Origin: an uncultured Eubacteriales bacterium
GTDB taxonomy: Bacteria; Bacillota_A; Clostridia; Lachnospirales; Cellulosilyticaceae
Direction: 5' to 3'
Assembly: GCA_900556665.1 (NCBI GenBank)
Contig: USPX01000046.1
Location: 1 to 11,676, forward strand
Length of the DNA stretch: 11,676 nt
Shown: positions 7,103 to 11,676 of the stretch, one piece after another
Numbering within the stretch: position 1 is the first letter of the stretch
Layout of the letters: every line of letters begins with the position of its first letter
Made by a program: the position numbers and the translations under genes
The notes under the pieces: generated by a model
The model's input: the letters and a program-made list of their open reading frames with translations, nothing else
The model's database searches: none
What the model was told of the DNA's origin: nothing

Positions 7103-8485
7103 CTACTTTCCTAAACAAAATCTACTGAATAACTGATCAATAATTTCTTCCTTTAATGATTCTCCTACAATCATCCCTAAATGTCCATAGGCATCATGTA
7201 AATCTATCGCTAAGCAATCTTCTGGTAATCCACAAGCAATTGCATCTAATACCTTCTCTAAACTCTTAATTGCATTAATAAGAGCTTGTTTTTGTCTTTG
7301 GTTAGAAATAGTTGCTTCGTTGCTAATTGAAGTATTGCCTTTAATTACAAAGTTTTTCATTTCTGTACGTAATTCATTTAAGCCACTTTGTTCTTTTGCT
7401 GAAATACGTGCAACTGTTCCATTACTAAAGTGTTCTTTGAACATTTCCTCGGTAATATTATTATCTAAGTCTATTTTATTAAGTACATAGATAACTTTTT
7501 TATCTTTAATCTGTTCTAAAATCTCTAAATCTTTTTCTAATAAACCTGCATTACTATCTACTAACATTAATACAAGATCCGCTTCTTCAATAGATGTTTT
7601 TGATCTTTCTACCCCAATACGTTCTACAACATCATCTGTTTCACGAATTCCTGCTGTATCTAATAATTGGAATGGAATGCCATCTACATTAAGGTATGCC
7701 TCTACAACGTCTCTTGTTGTTCCTGGGATATCTGTAACAATTGCTTTATTTTCTTCTAATAATGCATTAAGTAATGATGATTTACCAACATTAGGTCTAC
7801 CTACAATAGCAGTTTTAACACCATCACGAATCATTTTACCTGTATCTGCTGTTTTTAAAAGTCTTTGAAGCTTAGCAAGAAGCTCTTCAAGTTCCTTATC
7901 AAACTCCTCTGTGATTGGTTCATCTTGATCATATTCTGGGTAATCAATAGAAACCTCAATACGTGCAATAATTTGAATTAATAAGTCTTGATATTCCTTA
8001 ATGCTTTTAGATAAATTACCCTCTAATTGACCAATAGCTTGTGATAATGATAACTCTGTTTTAGCCTCAATAACGTCCATAATGGCTTCTACTTGAGCAA
8101 GGTCAATACGTCCATTTAAGAATGCACGCTTTGTAAATTCTCCACTATCTGCAATTCTAGCACCTGCGCTGATTACTTCCATGAGAACAGCATTAAGTGG
8201 CACTGGACCTCCGTGGCAGTTAATCTCAATAACATCTTCTCTAGTAAAAGTTCTAGGTCCTTTCATGAGCATAACTAAAACTTCATCTAAAACCTTACCA
8301 TCTTTATTAACGATATGTCCATAGTTAATTGTATGGGAATCTACGTCAACTAGTGATTTTTTATTTGCCGCTCTAAAAATTTTATCAACTATGCTAATCG
8401 CATCATTCCCACTTACTCTAATAATTCCAATGCCACCTATCCCTACAGGTGTAGATATAGCTGCTATAGTATCTTCAAATAACAT
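7103..8485 (-). CDS. mnmE: tRNA modification GTPase MnmE (TrmE)
   Basis: MnmE is a potassium-activated, dimerising GTPase and the partner of MnmG in wobble-uridine modification. The 460-residue length is normal. The N-terminal folate-binding domain begins DTIAAISTPVGIGGIGIIR. The GTPase domain has GRPNVGKSS (229-237), TTRD (256-259), DTAG (276-279) and NKID (336-339). The protein ends with FCLGK, the family's C-terminal Cys-x-Gly-Lys. The start is the ATG at 8485, with AAAGGA upstream. The frame stays open to 8599, but the extra 38 residues overlap jag, run through a hairpin and do not resemble the family. A terminator-like hairpin lies between jag and this start, so mnmE-mnmG-rsmG may be partly uncoupled from the upstream genes. 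Confidence 0.97.
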   Translation of the reverse strand: MLFEDTIAAISTPVGIGGIGIIRVSGNDAISIVDKIFRAANKKSLVDVDSHTINYGHIVNKDGKVLDEVLVMLMKGPRTFTREDVIEINCHGGPVPLNAVLMEVISAGARIADSGEFTKRAFLNGRIDLAQVEAIMDVIEAKTELSLSQAIGQLEGNLSKSIKEYQDLLIQIIARIEVSIDYPEYDQDEPITEEFDKELEELLAKLQRLLKTADTGKMIRDGVKTAIVGRPNVGKSSLLNALLEENKAIVTDIPGTTRDVVEAYLNVDGIPFQLLDTAGIRETDDVVERIGVERSKTSIEEADLVLMLVDSNAGLLEKDLEILEQIKDKKVIYVLNKIDLDNNITEEMFKEHFSNGTVARISAKEQSGLNELRTEMKNFVIKGNTSISNEATISNQRQKQALINAIKSLEKVLDAIACGLPEDCLAIDLHDAYGHLGMIVGESLKEEIIDQLFSRFCLGK

Positions 8486-8507
8486 AAAATCTAAGTCCTT
8501 TCTAAAT

Positions 8508-8533
8508 AAAAAACCCAGTATAGAACTGGGTTT
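8508..8533 (-). terminator. Terminator or attenuator between jag and mnmE
   Basis: A 9-bp stem (8511-8519 with 8525-8533) with a 5-nt loop overlaps the jag stop codon. On the minus strand it runs into six T (8513-8508, three of them in the stem). The mnmE ATG is 23 bp further on. As no strong promoter is visible in the short gap, partial read-through or a promoter inside jag must supply mnmE. Confidence 0.75.
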
Positions 8534-9344
8534 ATCTGTATGATTTATTTTGATAGTTTGGTGTAATAACCACGCGTCTAAATGGTTCTTTACCTTCACT
8601 ATGCGTTTTTACAATTTTACTATCTTGCAAAGCTGAATGAATAATTCTTCTATCATATGGATTCATTGGTTCTAATATAATTGGCTTTTTACTTTGTTGT
8701 GCTTTCTTACTTAACTTATATGCAAGCTTCTTAAGAGTCTCCTCTCTTCTTGCTCTATAGTTTTCTGTATCTAGCATAATCTTAACATACTCTGTACGTC
8801 CTTTATTTGCAACAATATTAACAATATATTGAATCGCATCTAATGTCTCGCCTCGTTTACCGATAATAACACCCATACTTTTACCTTCAAAGCCTATGCT
8901 TAATCTGTTGTTATTAACTACTTCAGACTTAACAGTTGCTTCAATATTCATCTCTTTTAAAAGCTTATATAAAAACTCTTCTGCTAATGCTTGTACATGT
9001 GCTAATTCATCTTTAGTCACTACTACAGCATCTTCTGAATCCTTTTTTTCTTCATTCTTAACTTTATTTGGTTTTGGTGGTGCCACCGTTTCAGTTACTT
9101 TATTTGCATTAGCAACTTTAACATCTTCTTTAACTTCAGGTATCACTTCAATTTGTGGTTCAACTTCTGTTGGTGCTTTAAGTGTTACTCTAACTTTGGC
9201 AGCTCTTGCCCCAAATCCTAATAACCCTTTTGAGCCTTTTGTAATAATCTCAATATCTACTTCCTCTGTACTCGCACCTAACTCTATTAATGCTTCTGTT
9301 ACAGCATCATTAACAGTTTTACCTACTTTTTCAACACTTCTCAT
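8532..9344 (-). CDS. khpB: RNA-binding protein Jag/KhpB (EloR)
   Basis: KhpB forms an RNA-binding complex with KhpA and affects cell elongation and division in Firmicutes; it is usually encoded next to yidC, as here. The 270 residues show a Jag-N domain (about 3-54, with KGSKGLLGFGARAAKV) and a charged, low-complexity linker (about 58-108). A KH domain follows, with the GKRG loop at 162-165, then a C-terminal R3H domain with R232-x-x-x-H236. The ATG at 9344 is fixed by an in-frame stop not far upstream and no other start codon between. The upstream GGGGG is a poor ribosome binding site compared with the neighbours, so expression may be modest. The stop codon lies inside a terminator-like hairpin. 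Confidence 0.95.
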   Translation of the reverse strand: MRSVEKVGKTVNDAVTEALIELGASTEEVDIEIITKGSKGLLGFGARAAKVRVTLKAPTEVEPQIEVIPEVKEDVKVANANKVTETVAPPKPNKVKNEEKKDSEDAVVVTKDELAHVQALAEEFLYKLLKEMNIEATVKSEVVNNNRLSIGFEGKSMGVIIGKRGETLDAIQYIVNIVANKGRTEYVKIMLDTENYRARREETLKKLAYKLSKKAQQSKKPIILEPMNPYDRRIIHSALQDSKIVKTHSEGKEPFRRVVITPNYQNKSYR

Positions 9345-9402
9345 GTTTATACCCCCAACCTTTGTAAATTTGCTGGCTTACTTTTACCACTTCACTTTAC
9401 TG

Positions 9403-10494
9403 CTATTTTAGGTTGTCTTGATCAGTATTATCAGTTTTTTGAACTGGTACTCTTTTTCTTACTTTCTTAGTCGTAATTTTGCCACTCTTAAGAGCTTCTT
9501 CACGGTCTTTTTTAAGTTGCGCTTCCATTTTTTCATCTTGCTTAGCAAGCATTTTGTTTACAACCCACTGTTGCCCCATCATAATCACATTACCTGCAAT
9601 CCAGTAAAGTGCTAAACCAATTGGCATAGTGTAAGACATGAATGCTGTCATAACAGGCATTACAATATTCATTGTTTTCATCATAGATTCAGCAGGATTT
9701 TGTTCACCTGATGCAGAACTTTGCATTGCACCATTTGCTGCCATAGTAATCTTAGAGAAAATATATGTTGATGCACCTGCAATAATAGGTACAAGGATTG
9801 CTAACCACATTCCTGAACTTATAAGTAATTTAGGTGTATCTACTACGTTCATTGTTAAAAATGTCTCATAGCTGTGTTTTAATTGGAAAACTTGTTCTAG
9901 ACCTGGTACAGTACCGGCGCTTTGTAAAAATTCATTCCATTGTGTTGTTGTTAAATGGCTTAAAAATTGAGATACGCCATCCACTTGTGATAAATCATAT
10001 TGTTGACGAGAATTGATATACACTGAATCTGCAAATGGTTGTAATAAACCTTGATAATTTGCAATATTAGTAGTAACAATTTCTGCCATTTGATGATATA
10101 CATTTGTTAATTTATTAATGTATTGCGCTGGTGTACGAAGCACATTAAATAACGCAATAATTAATGGAAATTGAATTAATAATGGTAAACATCCAGCAAA
10201 AGGATTGATTTTATACTTCTTATATAAAGCTTGCATCTCTTGACTCATCTGAATTTGAGATTGCTGATCCTTTTTATTTTTATACTTGTTTTGTATTCTT
10301 TGCATTTCAGGCTGAATTTTACTCATACCTCTACTTGTTCTTTGTGAAGACAATTGTAAAGGTGTCATTAAAACACGTGCTACTAATGTAAATAAAATAA
10401 TTGAAATCCCAAGTGCTGCTTCTGGAGATATAAGGGTTACCCCTTCAAAAATTACATTAAGTATTGCCCCAAAAAATTGATTAATAAGACTCAT
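9403..10494 (-). CDS. yidC: Membrane protein insertase YidC/Oxa1 (SpoIIIJ type)
   Basis: It inserts and folds membrane proteins alone or with the Sec translocon. The 363-residue protein is longer than the ~260-residue Bacillus paralogues. Hydrophobic segments lie near 25-47, 99-119, 228-246, 275-290 and 292-310. The conserved groove arginine is R40 in ARVLMTPLQ. The signatures KINPFAGCLPLLIQFP (95-110) and GLALYWIAGN (293-302) are present. Residues about 120-225 between the second and third segments form a long loop that is probably extracellular, unlike the short loop in Bacillus. There is no lipoprotein signal at the N-terminus. The basic tail (about 318-350) fits ribosome contact. AGGAGG precedes the ATG. 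It is co-directional with yidD and jag. Confidence 0.96.
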   Translation of the reverse strand: MSLINQFFGAILNVIFEGVTLISPEAALGISIILFTLVARVLMTPLQLSSQRTSRGMSKIQPEMQRIQNKYKNKKDQQSQIQMSQEMQALYKKYKINPFAGCLPLLIQFPLIIALFNVLRTPAQYINKLTNVYHQMAEIVTTNIANYQGLLQPFADSVYINSRQQYDLSQVDGVSQFLSHLTTTQWNEFLQSAGTVPGLEQVFQLKHSYETFLTMNVVDTPKLLISSGMWLAILVPIIAGASTYIFSKITMAANGAMQSSASGEQNPAESMMKTMNIVMPVMTAFMSYTMPIGLALYWIAGNVIMMGQQWVVNKMLAKQDEKMEAQLKKDREEALKSGKITTKKVRKRVPVQKTDNTDQDNLK

Positions 10495-10517
10495 TCGTTT
10501 CCTCCTAATTTTTTCTT

Positions 10518-10535
10518 AACAACATCCATGTTGTT
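10518..10535. repeat. Small hairpin between yidD and yidC
   Basis: AACAACAT and ATGTTGTT face each other. The RNA could form about 7 bp with a 4-nt loop. No T-run follows on the minus strand, so it is not a terminator; a processing or stability role is possible. Confidence 0.4.
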
Positions 10536-10541
10536 TTAACA

Positions 10542-10796
10542 TTAAGGTTGCTTTTTACTCAGCTTCACTTTCTTCTCTGGTACTGGATCATACATTACAG
10601 GATGAAGTGGTTGGCATTTAAGAATCCTTTTTATTCCTAGAAATGTTCCCTTTAAAAAACCATGAATCTGTATTGCTTCGTAAGTATATTGTGAACATGT
10701 TGGATAGAATCTACAGTTTCCTCCCAACATGGGGGATATTCCTTTTTGATAAAATCTAATAAGTAAAAGTGCTACTTTTTTAGGTAAGTTTTTCAT
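10542..10796 (-). CDS. yidD: Membrane protein insertion efficiency factor YidD
   Basis: YidD is a small membrane-associated protein that helps YidC-dependent insertion. The 84 residues carry the family core FYQKGISP, then [10 protein letters not shown] (28-37), then KCQPLHP (60-66) and YDPVP. The three conserved cysteines C28, C34 and C61 are present. The usual HPGGYDPVP reads HPVMYDPVP here. A GTG two codons upstream (10802) is also possible, but the AAGGGA site is well spaced (9 nt) for the ATG at 10796 and too close (3 nt) to the GTG. It lies between rnpA and yidC, with gaps of about 47 bp on each side. Confidence 0.95.
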   Translation of the reverse strand: MKNLPKKVALLLIRFYQKGISPMLGGNCRFYPTCSQYTYEAIQIHGFLKGTFLGIKRILKCQPLHPVMYDPVPEKKVKLSKKQP

Positions 10797-10843
10797 CTTC
10801 ACCAGTCCCTTCGTAGCAATTATAGCCTATTCTTGTAAATCTA

Positions 10844-11197
10844 TTATAAATCTTCTTGTTTGCCATATACCCTATGTTGTTTTAACAAATGAATAAGTGC
10901 GGAAGAAATGTCCTGATAGGACGCTCCATTAGCATTAGATCTTGCTACTATAACAAAATCCCAGCCTTGTTTTTCAATATTTTCTTCGTTTAATCTATAA
11001 CTTTCTCTAATGAGTCTAGTCGTACGGCTACGTACAACACTATTCCCAACTTTTTTACTAACCGATATACCCAGTCTATTACCAGGCTTATTATTTTTTA
11101 ATTTATATACAACTAAATACTTGTTAGCAAAAGATTTTCCTCTTCTATACACTACTCTAAACTCGTAGTTTTTCTTTAGTGATTCTGCATATTTCAT
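10844..11197 (-). CDS. rnpA: Ribonuclease P protein component
   Basis: This small basic protein assists the RNase P RNA in removing 5' leaders from tRNA precursors. It has 117 residues. FRVVYRRGKS (13-22) is the conserved N-terminal segment, and GNRLGISVSKKVGNSVVR (39-56) leads into the RNR region. The usual R-N-x-R core reads R56-S57-R58-TTR here, so the asparagine is replaced by serine. The ATG at 11197 has AGGAG upstream at about 9 nt. The frame is open to 11236, but those 13 extra residues run into the rpmH terminator hairpin and do not match the family. It is the second gene of the operon, 54 bp after rpmH. Confidence 0.96.
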   Translation of the reverse strand: MKYAESLKKNYEFRVVYRRGKSFANKYLVVYKLKNNKPGNRLGISVSKKVGNSVVRSRTTRLIRESYRLNEENIEKQGWDFVIVARSNANGASYQDISSALIHLLKQHRVYGKQEDL

Positions 11198-11223
11198 AAA
11201 AAATGCTCCTAAATTTCTATAGC

Positions 11224-11253
11224 AAAACAAGGCCACAAAAGCGGCCTTGTTTT
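11224..11253 (-). terminator. Terminator or attenuator between rpmH and rnpA
   Basis: An 11-bp perfect stem (11224-11234 with 11243-11253) with GGCC at its apex overlaps the rpmH stop codon and ends in TTTT on the minus strand. It lies 26 bp before the rnpA ATG. It would allow much more L34 than RNase P protein to be made, as expected from their needed amounts. Confidence 0.8.
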
Positions 11254-11386
11254 ATGCTGTTAATTTTTTTCTACCTTTTGCTCTTCTTCTAGCTATTACC
11301 GCTCTACCGTTTTTAGTTCTCATTCTTTTACGAAAACCATGTTCTTTACTTCTTTGACGTTTCTTTGGTTGGAAAGTCATTTTCAT
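11252..11386 (-). CDS. rpmH: 50S ribosomal protein L34
   Basis: This 44-residue, highly basic protein starts [18 protein letters not shown] and continues with [21 protein letters not shown], the textbook L34 sequence. The ATG at 11386 has AGGAGG (11401-11396) 9 nt upstream. A second in-frame ATG two codons later is less likely. It is first in the conserved operon, driven by a near-consensus promoter, with a hairpin across its stop codon. In Firmicutes the next gene on the other side, transcribed divergently, is normally dnaA. Confidence 0.98.
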   Translation of the reverse strand: MKMTFQPKKRQRSKEHGFRKRMRTKNGRAVIARRRAKGRKKLTA

Positions 11387-11523
11387 TGTGCGTTACCTCC
11401 TTTTTGGGATAAGTTACCACACAATATGCACATTAAAATGATAAATAATCAAACGGATGATTATCTATCTCACACAAATAAAAAAATATTTACATTCATT
11501 TATAGAAATGTAAACAAGCACTG
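11387..11523 (-). promoter_or_regulatory. Structured 5' leader of rpmH
   Basis: The predicted leader is about 135 nt. It contains two stems, 11489-11496 with 11507-11514 (8 bp) and 11440-11451 with 11458-11469. The second stem has 12 pairs, and its one deviating position (11444/11465) is a U-G wobble in the minus-strand RNA. The leader ends with the AGGAGG site. A ribosomal-protein autoregulatory role is possible, but I recognise no known leader family. Confidence 0.45.
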
Positions 11524-11528
11524 TAATC

Positions 11529-11557
11529 AGTATAAAAGATTTGTTTTCTAACGTCAA
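11529..11557 (-). promoter_or_regulatory. Strong SigA-type promoter of the rpmH operon
   Basis: On the minus strand TTGACG (11557-11552) and TATACT (11534-11529) are separated by exactly 17 nt, near consensus at both boxes. It would start transcription near 11522 and serve rpmH and, by read-through, the whole downstream block. Confidence 0.85.
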
Positions 11558-11618
11558 GATGTACGGTTAATATTCCCCTAATAAATATTTGGTAATTAGT
11601 CTAAACTCATCTAACATC

Positions 11619-11647
11619 TTAACGACATGTGCTAGTTAATCTTTAAT
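11619..11647 (+). promoter_or_regulatory. Possible divergent plus-strand promoter, perhaps for dnaA
   Basis: TTAACG (11619-11624) and TTTAAT (11642-11647) are separated by 17 nt. ACATCTTAACG (11614-11624) is an inverted near-copy (10 of 11) of the segment at 11552-11562, which includes the rpmH -35 box. No start codon with a ribosome binding site follows inside the window, so the target gene is not seen. Confidence 0.35.
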
Positions 11648-11676
11648 TATGTAAAGGATAAATATGGTAATTATAG

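Noticed and set aside
8485..8599. N-terminal extension of mnmE to 8599
   Set aside because: The 38 extra residues overlap jag, pass through the jag terminator hairpin and are unlike MnmE. The ATG at 8485 has a ribosome binding site and gives the normal 460 residues.
8896..9411. 171-residue plus-strand reading frame opposite jag
   Set aside because: It is a Ser/Thr/Leu-rich mirror of the jag coding strand, without a ribosome binding site; jag itself is well supported.
10360..10385. A CACGTG core inside yidC as a further parS site
   Set aside because: The flanks do not match the parS half-sites; it is ordinary coding sequence.
11197..11236. N-terminal extension of rnpA to 11236
   Set aside because: It falls inside the rpmH-rnpA hairpin. 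The ATG at 11197 has AGGAG upstream and gives the usual family start.
11339..11551. Plus-strand reading frame over rpmH and its promoter
   Set aside because: It overlaps L34 and its promoter, with no ribosome binding site or family likeness.

Overview
The window is AT-rich and carries a conserved bacterial origin-region gene block. From right to left, all on the minus strand, it reads rpmH - rnpA - yidD - yidC - jag/khpB - mnmE - mnmG - rsmG - noc, followed by argS and a small membrane protein. This order, the low GC content, the strong AGGAGG-type ribosome binding sites, the noc gene and the B. subtilis-type parS sites all point to a Firmicute. The replacement of the usual soj-spo0J pair after noc by argS, and the lack of Bacillus-type neighbours, suggest a clostridial lineage (Lachnospiraceae-like, by inference only). 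dnaA is probably just beyond the right edge on the plus strand, as in other Firmicutes, but it is not in the window.

Layout. Positions 1-160 hold nothing I can support. Positions 160-209 are a perfect 22-bp inverted repeat whose arms each contain one consensus parS site, sitting where a terminator for the next gene should be. A YcxB-like two-helix membrane protein (224-754), arginyl-tRNA synthetase (952-2667, with its own promoter) and the nucleoid occlusion protein Noc (2894-3691) follow. Between argS and noc are a normal terminator and an unexplained 26-bp-stem hairpin.

Positions 3692-4451 are non-coding and look like a replication origin. Two clusters of DnaA boxes (three perfect TTATCCACA, two CTATCCACA, one TTATTCACA and two one-mismatch sites) flank about 350 bp of very pyrimidine-biased DNA. 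That spacer contains a G-quadruplex-prone tract, a GCGAAGC mini-hairpin, an AT-rich stretch and a possible DnaA-trio run. The rpmH-side intergenic region has no recognisable DnaA box within the window.

Positions 4452-11386 hold the conserved operon: ribosomal protein L34 and the RNase P protein, the YidD/YidC membrane-insertion pair, the RNA-binding protein Jag/KhpB, the MnmE-MnmG tRNA wobble-uridine modification enzymes, and the 16S rRNA methyltransferase RsmG. Internal hairpins after rpmH and after jag look like attenuators, and mnmE-mnmG-rsmG are tightly coupled. rpmH has a near-consensus promoter and a structured leader of about 135 nt. A possible plus-strand promoter near the right edge shares an inverted repeat with it.

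The most notable points are the origin-like region in the rsmG-noc gap, which would place the whole operon to its right head-on to replication; the fused parS pair that doubles as a terminator; and a Noc with all four Noc specificity residues but no N-terminal membrane-targeting helix.
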